NCBI GenBank assembly: GCA_024642605.1
Contig: JAHEAT010000003.1
Span: forward strand, 1-41,611
Source: Microbacteriaceae bacterium
Lineage (GTDB): Bacteria; Actinomycetota; Actinomycetes; Actinomycetales; Microbacteriaceae
Reading direction: 5' to 3'
DNA length: 41,611 nt
In this document: positions 8,604 through 15,856 of the stretch, in pieces
How positions within the stretch are numbered: the first letter of the stretch is position 1
Layout of the letters: each line of letters begins with the position of its first letter
The notes under the pieces: model-generated
The model's input: only the letters and a program-made list of their open reading frames with translations
Told to the model about the DNA's origin: nothing
Database searches by the model: none
Position numbers and translations under genes: made by a program

Positions 8604-10013
8604 ATGCAGAAAAAATTCGCAAGAACAATCGCCGGTTTGACGCTCGCACTCTCGCTCGTCGCAGGAGTTGCTACGGCAAGCCCCGCTGTCAGTGCACCAA
8701 GTGTTGCAGCCGGTGAATCTGGTGTTGTAGCCGTCAAGGTTCCCGCTAACCAAAAAGGCGCGTATCCGCTATACGGTTTGAAAGCCGCAGCCATGGTTTA
8801 CGTTGAGCCAGTTGAACGCGGTTTTACCAGACACATCGCCATCTACGGCACCGATAAAGTTCCGGCAAAGGTTGGCCCGGTTCGAAGCATCCGTGAAACC
8901 GACTTTAATGTTCTCGACGCTTTTGGAAAAGTTAGGCTTTACGCCTCGGGTCACACTGAATCTCGCAAAATCATGGATGATTTCTTGGCTTCTACCAAGC
9001 ACGTGCTGCGAACCTCTGATGACGGCGCCGAAGAAATCTACGTGGTTAAAAAGTGCATCGCGCCTTTTTGTAACTTCCTTAAGGGCACTTCAGTGCCTGG
9101 GCGTAACACCGGTTTGAGCATGTCGAATGTAAACATTCGCAAGCATGCCGGCTTGGTTGCAGGAGTGGTTCCTGCCAAAGTTTTGAAAACAGGCAAGAGT
9201 GTTCGCTGGCTCAAAATCGAATATAAGAAAACCCCTTTCTCTCAGATGATTCCAAGAACAATCGCTTGGGATGCCAAGAAAAAGGTTTGGATCTATTCGG
9301 CTTCTGGCCGCAACTCGTCGGTTGACGTGGTCAGCGGTAAGACCGTGACCGGCACCACTTCATCGCCAACCGCAATCATTCAATTCAGCAGCGCCAAGAA
9401 TGCGGGCAGCGCATTTGCCTGTCGCACCATGGCTCAAGGCGGCCCAGACGCCGTTCCTTACACCAACAGCCTTGGCAAGGGCTCTGGCCTTCTAATGCGG
9501 GCGGGAAAGATCTTCAAAATCACTTGGTCGCGTACCAGCTCAACTTCGCCAACGAGTTATAAATTCTTGAACGGTTCGAGCGTCAAAACTCTTGGGCAAC
9601 CTTGGGTGTTCTTGGTGCCCACCAACCTAACCAAGACCACGATTCGCTACGCCACCGGCGCCCTGTCTTCATTTGTGCCTAAGTCGCCAACGCCAAGATG
9701 GTCGTTCTCAACCACAGTGCTTAAAGAGCGTAAAGCTTGCGAGGCTCCCGTGAAGATCACCGTAACCAAGAGCAAAACCAAGAAGACCACCACCATCAAG
9801 GTGGGCACCAAGTTCGACTCCCTGAGCACGGTCAACCTCAAAGGTGCGAAGGTCGTGGTGAAAGTTCTTGGCAAGGGTTATCTAAAGAGAACCACTTCGC
9901 TCAAGACTGGTTTGATTGTGATTACAGGCGACCCATCAAAGGTGGTGTCGGTTACGTTTGCCGGGCAGGTTATTAAGTTGCAGCACTACGCCTCGGCGCA
10001 GTGGGGCAAGTAG
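8604..10013 (+). CDS. exported DUF3048 (YerB-like) protein
   Basis: A 469-residue protein with an N-terminal signal peptide: basic MQKKFAR, a hydrophobic run, and an Ala-rich cleavage region near 26-31. It has no lipobox cysteine, unlike Bacillus YerB. The N-terminal DUF3048 domain shows YPLYGLKAAAMVYVEPVE, GFTRHIAIYG, VGPVRSIRETDF and the acidic helix after it. The C-terminal DUF3048 half shows IKITWSR-like and GQPWVFLVP segments near 310-345. A Lys/Thr-rich tail of about 90 residues follows, with KITVTKSKTKKTTTIK. The molecular function of the family is unknown. It starts 11 bases after the Stealth gene, so it may be part of the surface-polymer operon. It ends one base from the convergent cysE gene. 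Confidence 0.85.
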   Translation: MQKKFARTIAGLTLALSLVAGVATASPAVSAPSVAAGESGVVAVKVPANQKGAYPLYGLKAAAMVYVEPVERGFTRHIAIYGTDKVPAKVGPVRSIRETDFNVLDAFGKVRLYASGHTESRKIMDDFLASTKHVLRTSDDGAEEIYVVKKCIAPFCNFLKGTSVPGRNTGLSMSNVNIRKHAGLVAGVVPAKVLKTGKSVRWLKIEYKKTPFSQMIPRTIAWDAKKKVWIYSASGRNSSVDVVSGKTVTGTTSSPTAIIQFSSAKNAGSAFACRTMAQGGPDAVPYTNSLGKGSGLLMRAGKIFKITWSRTSSTSPTSYKFLNGSSVKTLGQPWVFLVPTNLTKTTIRYATGALSSFVPKSPTPRWSFSTTVLKERKACEAPVKITVTKSKTKKTTTIKVGTKFDSLSTVNLKGAKVVVKVLGKGYLKRTTSLKTGLIVITGDPSKVVSVTFAGQVIKLQHYASAQWGK

Positions 10014-10014
10014 C

Positions 10015-10518
10015 CTAAAGCTTTCGTAGGTTGCCGCCGACGACTACTGAGTTGGCAGGTACATCTTTGGTGACTACCGAGCCGGCGCCAATCATTACGT
10101 TGTCGCCGATGGTTATGTCACCAAGCACAATCGACTCCGCGCCGATCATTACGTTGTTGCCAACCGTCGGATGACGCTTGATACGGGCATTGTGCTTGCC
10201 ACCCAAAGTCACACCGTGGTAAATCAAAACATCGTCTCCGATCACCGCGGTTTCGCCGATGACCACACCCATGCCGTGGTCGATCACGAAGCGACGACCG
10301 ATAACGGCGCCTGGGTGAATTTCGATACCGGTGATAAAGCGCAACCAGTTGCTGAGCATCCTGGCCAATATTCGACGCTTCATCTTCCATAGAACGTGAG
10401 CACAGCGGTAGCCCCAAACCGCGTGCAGGCCGGGTGAGGTAAAGAAAAGTTCGACACCACTGATGACAGATGGGTCTTTGGCCAAACCGGCTTTTATGTC
10501 TTCGCTGAATCTACTCAA
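10015..10518 (-). CDS. cysE: serine O-acetyltransferase
   Basis: A 167-residue enzyme that acetylates L-serine with acetyl-CoA, the first step of cysteine synthesis. A short N-terminal helical region ([21 protein letters not shown]) is followed by a left-handed parallel beta-helix of hexapeptide repeats starting at [33 protein letters not shown] and [27 protein letters not shown] complete the acetyl-CoA and serine sites, with the conserved histidines of DHG and HGVTLGG present. It is close to the short Gram-positive EpsC-type length. The start is a TTG at 10518. An in-frame stop lies only three codons upstream, so no longer form is possible. It lies downstream of cysK on the same strand, separated by a terminator-like hairpin. 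Confidence 0.95.
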   Translation of the reverse strand: MSRFSEDIKAGLAKDPSVISGVELFFTSPGLHAVWGYRCAHVLWKMKRRILARMLSNWLRFITGIEIHPGAVIGRRFVIDHGMGVVIGETAVIGDDVLIYHGVTLGGKHNARIKRHPTVGNNVMIGAESIVLGDITIGDNVMIGAGSVVTKDVPANSVVVGGNLRKL

Positions 10519-10538
10519 GATGACTCAATTGTAGAGTG

Positions 10539-10574
10539 CAAAAAGCCCACCGAAACCAGAGGCTCCGATGGGCT
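10539..10574 (-). terminator. Rho-independent terminator between cysK and cysE
   Basis: On the minus strand the 11-base arm AGCCCATCGGA (from 10574) pairs with TTCGGTGGGCT (down to 10544), with two G-U pairs and a 9-base loop. A T5 run follows at 10543-10539. It lies 47 bases beyond the cysK stop and 21-26 bases before the cysE start, so it should separate or attenuate the two genes. Confidence 0.8.
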
Positions 10575-10620
10575 GTTTTGCTTAGGAAAGTAAAGCCGGC
10601 AGGCGTTGCAGCGCCGTTGG

Positions 10621-11556
10621 CTAGTTGTCGAGGTCCATTAGGTCTTTGTAGAGAATCGTCGACAGGTAACGCTCGCCGAACGACGGAATGATTACGACGA
10701 TTTTTTTGCCGGCGAACTCTGGACGTGATGCAATTTGGTTTGCTCCCCAAAGGGCGGCACCCGATGAGATTCCAGCAAGAATGCCCTCTTCAGCGCCCGC
10801 GCGACGAGCCCACTTTACGGCCTCCTCGGTTGGAGCATCGAGCACCTCGTCGTAGACGTTGGTATCGAGAATCTCGGGAATGAAGTTTGCGCCGATTCCC
10901 TGAATCGGGTGGCCGGCTGCGGTTCCGCCATTGAGAATCGGTGAGGCAGCGGGTTCAACAGCAAAAACCTTGATGTCTGGGTTGAGCTCTTTTAGAACCT
11001 GGCCGACTCCGGTGATGGTTCCACCGGTGCCGATGCCTGCTACGAGGGCGGCAACCTGGCCGTCGGTGTCGCGCCAAATCTCTTGCGCGGTGGTCTTGCG
11101 GTGAATGGCCGGGTTGGCCTCGTTGGCAAACTGACGAACTAGAACGGCACCTTCGTTGAGACCGATCTCTTCGGCCTTCGATACTGCACCCCGCATGCCC
11201 TCGGCAGCTGGTGTGAGCACCAGCTCGGCACCGTAGGCGCGAAGCAGAGTGCGACGCTCCTTAGACATCGAATCTGGCATGGTGAGAATTACGCGGTAAC
11301 CGCGAGCGGCACCAACCATCGCAAGTGCGATACCGGTGTTACCCGAGGTGGCTTCAACGATTGCCCCGCCAGGCTTTAGTTCGCCCGATGCTTCGGCAGC
11401 GTCAACCATGGCAATACCAATGCGGTCTTTGACGGTCGATGAAGGGTTGTAAAACTCTAGCTTGGCCAGAACTTCGGCACCGCCATCGATGATGCGGTTG
11501 ATGCGAACGAGCGGAGTGTTTCCGACTACCTGGGTGATGTTGTCATAAATAGGCAT
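10621..11556 (-). CDS. cysK: cysteine synthase A (O-acetylserine sulfhydrylase)
   Basis: A 311-residue PLP enzyme that makes L-cysteine from O-acetylserine and sulfide. The PLP lysine is K43 in [11 protein letters not shown]. The substrate loop [13 protein letters not shown] (about 68-80) and the phosphate-binding [12 protein letters not shown] (about 174-185) are intact. The C-terminal SSGAALWGA segment is also as in CysK. The length equals the family norm. The ATG at 11556 is followed by [15 protein letters not shown], the standard CysK beginning. In cells it usually binds the C-terminal tail of CysE; here CysE ends in NLRKL rather than the classic DGI-type tail. The cysE gene is next downstream. 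Confidence 0.97.
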   Translation of the reverse strand: MPIYDNITQVVGNTPLVRINRIIDGGAEVLAKLEFYNPSSTVKDRIGIAMVDAAEASGELKPGGAIVEATSGNTGIALAMVGAARGYRVILTMPDSMSKERRTLLRAYGAELVLTPAAEGMRGAVSKAEEIGLNEGAVLVRQFANEANPAIHRKTTAQEIWRDTDGQVAALVAGIGTGGTITGVGQVLKELNPDIKVFAVEPAASPILNGGTAAGHPIQGIGANFIPEILDTNVYDEVLDAPTEEAVKWARRAGAEEGILAGISSGAALWGANQIASRPEFAGKKIVVIIPSFGERYLSTILYKDLMDLDN

Positions 11557-11623
11557 AGTTCGAAATTACCCGCGGATGTCGGCGCTGAGAAGTTTGGTTT
11601 CGATTTATGACGCTCGCGCGTAA

Positions 11624-11644
11624 CAAAGCTTCCGCTGGAAGCTG
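11624..11644 (-). terminator. probable terminator after ptsI
   Basis: On the minus strand AGCTTCC (11644-11638) and GGAAGCT (11634-11628) form a perfect 7-bp stem with a 3-base loop, followed by TTGTT. It begins 6 bases after the ptsI stop. The T run is short, so termination may be partial. The rest of the 93-base gap to cysK shows no clear promoter. Confidence 0.5.
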
Positions 11645-11649
11645 AGTAC

Positions 11650-13272
11650 CTAGGCCGAGAGTTGCGCGAGCGCCGCTGCCTTCGCTGCCTCCGGTGAGGT
11701 GGCTGCCAAAACGGCGTTGGCGATTTCTTTGGCCTTGCCGGCATCCACGCTCGAAAGCGCTGCGCGAACCACGTCAACCTGCGAAGGTGACGCGCTCACC
11801 GAAGTGATGCCAAGCCCAGCGAGAACTACCGCGAACGTTGGGTCGCTGGCACTCTCGCCGCAAACTCCAACCGAAATGCCCGCTGCCTTACCGGCGTCAG
11901 CTATGCGAGCCAAGGTGCGAATCAGCCCCGGTTGCCAAGGCGTTAGCAGAGTTCCGAGGGCGGGGTTCATGCGGTCTGCGGCAAAGAGATATTGCGAAAG
12001 ATCGTTGGTGCCGATCGAAACAAAGTCGACGATGCCCTTGAGGTCGTTGATCAGAATCGAAATCGATGGCGTCTCGACCATGATTCCAACCTTGAACTCT
12101 CCGAGAGAACGAGCGAGAGCACAGAAGTCGGTAGCCTCTTGAACGGTTGCGATCATCGGGGCCATCACCCAAACTTCGCGACCGGTTGCGGCACGGGCAG
12201 CTTCTAGGCTCTTTAGTTGGTCTTCGATAAACGAACGGTGCTCGCTAATTAGTCGGTAACCGCGCACGCCCAGTGAAGGGTTTTCTTCTTCACCCATGTT
12301 GAGAAACGGCACGGGTTTGTCGCTGCCGGCGTCGATGGTGCGAACCACGATTGGGCCGGCCGGAGCGGCGGCAAGAATCTCGCTGTAAGCGGCGGTCTGC
12401 TGCTCAACGCTCGGTTGGGTCTTTTCGCTTAGATATAGAAGTTCTGTTCTAAACAGCCCAACGCCATCGGCACCGGTCTTGGCGGCGGCTTCGGCGTCGG
12501 TGCGGGTTCCGATGTTTGAACGCACCGGGATGATCGGCTCTTGGCTAACCGCCACAAACTGAATCGACTTGGTGGCTAGGCTCACGTCGCCGCCAACAAT
12601 GGCACGATCACCAACCGGGTCGACCAAAACTAGGTCGCCGTTTTCTAGAGCGTCGGCATCGTGGCAAGAAACCACGGCTGGAATACTTCGTGAGCGGCAG
12701 ATGATCGAAGTATGCGAGGTTGGTCCGCCCTTGGTGGTGATAACGCCAATTACCGCCGGGGTGAACTGGGCGGTGTCGGCAGGCGAGAAATCGTCGCCAA
12801 CCAAAATGAGTTCTCCAGTATCGGGCAGATTCAGTGAAAGTTCGATACCCGCAAGGTGCGCCTGCACTCGCTTTGAAAGGTCTTGTAGGTCAGCCACGCG
12901 CTCGGCGAATGTGGGGTCGCCTCCGAGCAGTTCGGCGAATTCGTTTACGCCCATTCCGTAGGCAGCCGCTGCCGACCAGCCGTCGGAAAGGTGCGTTTCG
13001 GCAACCTCAAAAAGTTCGTCATCCTCGAGAAGAAACTTGAGTGCTTCAAAAATTTCCGCGCTGGTTCCGCCAGCTTTTTCGCCGAGTCGATCTAGGTCGG
13101 CAGCCACTGCGGCGATTGAACCACGAAGTGCTTCGGCTTCGACACTTGCACCATTATTTGTCTTGCTCCAGGTTGGCAACGATGCGTGGGGCGCAACGCG
13201 CCAGACCGTTCCTACAGCCGAGTTCAAGCCAACGCCGAGACCTTTGAGAATTGCACCGTGGGCGAGCGGCAC
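11650..13272 (-). CDS. ptsI: phosphoenolpyruvate-protein phosphotransferase, enzyme I of the PTS
   Basis: Enzyme I takes phosphate from PEP and passes it to HPr in the cytoplasm. GTG 13272 gives 540 residues beginning MPLAHGAILKGLGVG, which matches the usual N-terminal LKGIGVS. Its AAAGG site overlaps the end of ptsH. Longer in-frame starts up to 13344 lie within ptsH and are rejected. The phosphorylated histidine is in the TTKGGPTSHTSII motif. GLFRTELLYL, VMAPMIATVQE, GIMVETPSI and SIGTNDLSQYLFAADR form the PEP/Mg site, and GVCGESASDP carries the catalytic-site cysteine of the TIM barrel. It is slightly shorter than enteric EI (575). It is co-transcribed with ptsH (4-base gap between the ptsH stop and this start). 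Confidence 0.95.
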   Translation of the reverse strand: MPLAHGAILKGLGVGLNSAVGTVWRVAPHASLPTWSKTNNGASVEAEALRGSIAAVAADLDRLGEKAGGTSAEIFEALKFLLEDDELFEVAETHLSDGWSAAAAYGMGVNEFAELLGGDPTFAERVADLQDLSKRVQAHLAGIELSLNLPDTGELILVGDDFSPADTAQFTPAVIGVITTKGGPTSHTSIICRSRSIPAVVSCHDADALENGDLVLVDPVGDRAIVGGDVSLATKSIQFVAVSQEPIIPVRSNIGTRTDAEAAAKTGADGVGLFRTELLYLSEKTQPSVEQQTAAYSEILAAAPAGPIVVRTIDAGSDKPVPFLNMGEEENPSLGVRGYRLISEHRSFIEDQLKSLEAARAATGREVWVMAPMIATVQEATDFCALARSLGEFKVGIMVETPSISILINDLKGIVDFVSIGTNDLSQYLFAADRMNPALGTLLTPWQPGLIRTLARIADAGKAAGISVGVCGESASDPTFAVVLAGLGITSVSASPSQVDVVRAALSSVDAGKAKEIANAVLAATSPEAAKAAALAQLSA

Positions 13273-13276
13273 GTTT

Positions 13277-13543
13277 TTAGCCTTTAAGGAATTCTTGAAT
13301 TTGGGCAACCACTTCGGCTGCTTTCGCGTCGTCGACGCCGTCAACGATTACCACTAGCTTGCTGCCGGTGCTTGCTTTCATGGCCATCAGGCGCAGAGCG
13401 GAGTTGCCGGCGACGAGTTCGGTTTCGCTCGGTCCGATCTTTACGTCGAGCGCGGCTTCTTTAACAAACTTCACTATTTGACCGGCTGGTCGGGCGTGTA
13501 GGCCGATTGGGTCGAGTACTTCGACCTCTGCTTGGTATGCCAT
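13277..13543 (-). CDS. ptsH: phosphocarrier protein HPr
   Basis: An 88-residue HPr. The phospho-accepting histidine is H16 in PIGLHARPAGQIV. A serine in GNSALRLMAMKA (S48) aligns with the regulatory Ser46 of Gram-positive HPr, although the flanking residues differ from the strict HPr kinase consensus, and whether this organism has HPr kinase cannot be seen here. It carries phosphate from enzyme I to the IIA proteins, including the one encoded divergently at 13767. It is the first gene of a leftward ptsH-ptsI operon. The 223-base divergent region upstream holds two LacI-type palindromes. Confidence 0.96.
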   Translation of the reverse strand: MAYQAEVEVLDPIGLHARPAGQIVKFVKEAALDVKIGPSETELVAGNSALRLMAMKASTGSKLVVIVDGVDDAKAAEVVAQIQEFLKG

Positions 13544-13629
13544 TTCTTACCAATCTCTAAACGGTTTGCAAACTTACTTCAACTAGGTTAGCCGAATATT
13601 GCCAAGGTGAACCGAGCGGAACACCATTT

Positions 13630-13643
13630 TGTTAGCGATAACA
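13630..13643. promoter_or_regulatory. LacI-family-type operator palindrome (site 1)
   Basis: TGTTAGCGATAACA is an inverted repeat with TGTTA/TAACA arms around a central CG, the architecture of LacI/GalR-family operators. It lies in the ptsH/fructose-PTS divergent region. The regulator is not encoded in the window. Confidence 0.5.
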
Positions 13644-13660
13644 TCGAAACCAAAATGTAA

Positions 13661-13676
13661 TGTAAGCGTTTGCGAA
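13661..13676. promoter_or_regulatory. LacI/CcpA-type (cre-like) operator (site 2)
   Basis: TGTAAGCGTTTGCGAA closely fits the cre/LacI-family pattern TGTAANCGNTTNC with a central CG. Its centre is 31 bp from that of site 1, about three helical turns, so both sites would face the same side of the DNA. It could control ptsHI, the fructose PTS operon, or both. Confidence 0.5.
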
Positions 13677-13766
13677 TTTACCGTCAAACCTTCAATGAGT
13701 AGGCAAGACTTATCGGTAATGTAGTCGAAGACCATGTGTCGACTTCAGAGAAAGCAGCTAAAAAGT

Positions 13767-14219
13767 ATGACCCAAGCAATAACGATCGAAGAGATCGTAA
13801 TCATCGGCCTCGAGGCCAGCGACAAAGCCGATGCTTGTCGTCAGCTCGCTGAGCGTTTGGTTGAAGCGAACCGCCTCACCAACATCGATGACTATCTTGC
13901 TGCTGTGGCCGCTCGCGAAGAGCACTTTCCAACCGGTATCGAAGGTGGCATCGCCATCCCCCACGCTCAGAGCAACTTTGTTTCGGTGCCATCGGTTGCC
14001 GTCGGCGTTAGCCCAACCGGCGTCGACTTCGGTGCCGAAGACGGAAAGTCAAACCTCATCTTTTTAATTGCGGCACCTGCCAGCAGCGAAGGTGCTCACC
14101 TACAGATTTTGTCCAAGCTTGCTCGCAAGATCATGCACGACGAATTCTGCGACCAACTCCGCGCAGAAACCGACCCGGCCGAACTCGCCGCAACCCTGAC
14201 CAGAGAGGTCCAAGACTAA
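13767..14219 (+). CDS. fructose-type PTS EIIA component
   Basis: A 150-residue IIA protein of the PTS_EIIA_2 (fructose/mannitol) family. It accepts phosphate from HPr on the histidine of GIEGGIAIPHAQS (H66) and passes it to IIB. ATG 13767, reading MTQAITIEEIVII, is preferred over an in-frame ATG at 13734, because family members begin near ITxELIxL. Neither start has a strong ribosome site. The stop TAA at 14217-14219 overlaps the ATG of the IIB gene by one base, so the two are translationally coupled. In many bacteria IIA, IIB and IIC of fructose are fused; here they are separate. The exact sugar is inferred from family only. Confidence 0.9.
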   Translation: MTQAITIEEIVIIGLEASDKADACRQLAERLVEANRLTNIDDYLAAVAAREEHFPTGIEGGIAIPHAQSNFVSVPSVAVGVSPTGVDFGAEDGKSNLIFLIAAPASSEGAHLQILSKLARKIMHDEFCDQLRAETDPAELAATLTREVQD

Positions 14220-14641
14220 TGAAAATCGTTGCAGTAACCGCATGCATCACCGGTATCGCACACACCTACATGGCTGCCGAAGCTCTTGAGCGCGCCGCCA
14301 AAGAACTCGGTCACGAAATCAAAGTTGAAACCCAGGGTTCTGGCGGAGTTCAGCGAGTATCGCAGGAATGGATCGACAGCGCTGACATCGCAATCTTCTG
14401 TGTAGACCTAGAGGTTGGTGGCAAAGACCGCTTTGCTGGCAAGCCTTATGTTCAGGTTCCCGTCGCTAAGGCACTTCGTGGCTCAGTCGACCTAATCAAC
14501 AACCTGATCGAACAAGTTTCCAACGGCACTGCTCCTCGAGTTGGTGGGGAGGCAGCACCTGCTGCACCCGCACCTAAGTCGTCGACAAGTGACGAGGGAG
14601 AAAAGAAGGGTTTCTTCGGAAACCTCTTCGGCAAAAAATAA
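14219..14641 (+). CDS. fructose-type PTS EIIB component
   Basis: A 140-residue IIB protein. The phosphorylated cysteine is C9 in AVTACITGIAHTYMAAEAL, the hallmark of IIB-Fru. QGSGGVQ and the acidic VDLEV region follow as in the family. Residues about 101-140 form a Pro/Ala/Ser-rich linker ending in basic GFFGNLFGKK. This looks like the remnant of the linker found where IIB is fused to IIC, and it may keep IIB near the membrane protein. It hands phosphate to the incoming sugar at the IIC channel. It overlaps the IIA gene by one base and lies 57 bases before the IIC gene. Confidence 0.92.
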   Translation: MKIVAVTACITGIAHTYMAAEALERAAKELGHEIKVETQGSGGVQRVSQEWIDSADIAIFCVDLEVGGKDRFAGKPYVQVPVAKALRGSVDLINNLIEQVSNGTAPRVGGEAAPAAPAPKSSTSDEGEKKGFFGNLFGKK

Positions 14642-14698
14642 TGTTGGCTGGCGTCTTGCCAGTCCAGCTCCTCAACTAAGAGCAATAGGAGGCTCATA

Positions 14699-15799
14699 GT
14701 GAACACAGTTAGCGCAGGAGCACGCCTTCGTCAATATTTGATGACCGGTGTGTCCTACATGATTCCACTCGTTGCAGCGGGCGGTATCCTCATTGCCCTG
14801 GGCTTCATGCTCGGTGGCTACCACGCCTACGACGCCAAGGAAATGGCCTTCACTGCAGGTCAGTTCAACTTCCTTGACATCAAGAACTGGGCATTCGTCA
14901 TTTTCTGGCTAGGTAAGGCAGCGTTTGCCTTCTTCGTGCCAGTGTTGGCAGCCTTTATCGCTTACGCAATCGCCGACCGTCCTGGTATCGCACCTGGATT
15001 TGTCGCTGGTGCTGTAGCAGTTGGAACCGATGGCAACCCTCTAGGCACCGGCGCAGGATTCCTCGGCGCTATTGCTGGTGGTCTGCTTGCAGGTTACGTA
15101 GCTAAGTGGATCTCGGGATGGTCAGTACCATCTTGGTTCCGTCCAGTTATGCCAGTAATCGTTATTCCAGTACTAGCCTCGGTTGCCGTTGGCTTCGTGA
15201 TGGTTCTCGTTCTCGGCGGACCTATCGCTTGGCTAAACGCACAGCTAACCGGCTGGTTGGGTAGCTTCGACCAGAGCCAGCTTGCAATTCTGGGTATCGT
15301 TCTTGGTCTGATGATGGCATTCGACATGGGTGGCCCTGTAAACAAGGTCGCTTACGTCTTCGCTACCACCGGTCTTGCTAACGCAAACAGCGACGTAACC
15401 TCAACCCCAGCAATCATCATGGCTGCTGTTATGGCTGCAGGTATGGTTCCACCGATCGCTATGGCACTCGCAACCGTTCTTCGCAAGAACCTCTTCTCGG
15501 AGAGCGAAGTTGAAAACGGTAAGGCTGCCTGGCTACTTGGTGCATCGTTCATCTCTGAAGGTGCAATCCCATTTGCTGCTGCTGACCCAATCCGCGTGAT
15601 CCCTTCGATCATGGTTGGTTCGGCTGTTACCGGTGCAATCTCGGCTGGTTTGGGTGCAGGTTCGCTTGCTCCTCACGGTGGTATCTGGGTTCTTCCTCTA
15701 ATCGGTAACCCAATCGCATTCTTCGGAGCCATTGTTGTTGGTTCTGTTGTTGGTGCGTTGCTAGTTATCGTTCTTAAGGGAATGGGCGCCAAGAAGTAA
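14699..15799 (+). CDS. fructose-type PTS EIIC membrane component
   Basis: A 366-residue polytopic membrane permease with about nine or ten hydrophobic segments. The GTG start at 14699 is supported by AGGAGG (14687-14692) six bases before it. The family motifs AFDMGGPVNKVAY (about 206-218) and ISEGAIPFAAADP (about 284-296), and the late GGIWVLPL, are those of the fructose/mannose-inducible IIC family. It forms the translocation channel and the sugar-binding site, with phosphorylation by IIB. No 1-phosphofructokinase gene follows, unlike classical fru operons. A strong terminator closes the unit. Confidence 0.93.
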   Translation: MNTVSAGARLRQYLMTGVSYMIPLVAAGGILIALGFMLGGYHAYDAKEMAFTAGQFNFLDIKNWAFVIFWLGKAAFAFFVPVLAAFIAYAIADRPGIAPGFVAGAVAVGTDGNPLGTGAGFLGAIAGGLLAGYVAKWISGWSVPSWFRPVMPVIVIPVLASVAVGFVMVLVLGGPIAWLNAQLTGWLGSFDQSQLAILGIVLGLMMAFDMGGPVNKVAYVFATTGLANANSDVTSTPAIIMAAVMAAGMVPPIAMALATVLRKNLFSESEVENGKAAWLLGASFISEGAIPFAAADPIRVIPSIMVGSAVTGAISAGLGAGSLAPHGGIWVLPLIGNPIAFFGAIVVGSVVGALLVIVLKGMGAKK

Positions 15800-15814
15800 T
15801 AACTTCTTAAACCA

Positions 15815-15850
15815 AAAAGTTGGGTCCGGATTCGTCCGGGCCCAACTTTT
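15815..15850. terminator. strong bidirectional terminator between IIC and the histidine kinase gene
   Basis: A 16-bp stem, AAAAGTTGGGTCCGGA (15815-15830) with TCCGGGCCCAACTTTT (15835-15850), contains one G-T pair and a TTCG loop. The A and T runs at the stem base allow it to work for the rightward PTS operon and the leftward two-component operon. Confidence 0.92.
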
Positions 15851-15856
15851 GTTTAA

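Noticed and set aside
13273..13344. Longer ptsI start within ptsH
   Set aside because: The added residues are antisense-like basic sequence encoded in another frame of ptsH, while GTG 13272 gives the family N-terminus and has a ribosome site.
13564..13573. GTTTGCAAAC palindrome upstream of ptsH
   Set aside because: The centre is GC rather than the CG of the other two sites and it is only 10 bases, so it could be chance; not called as an operator.
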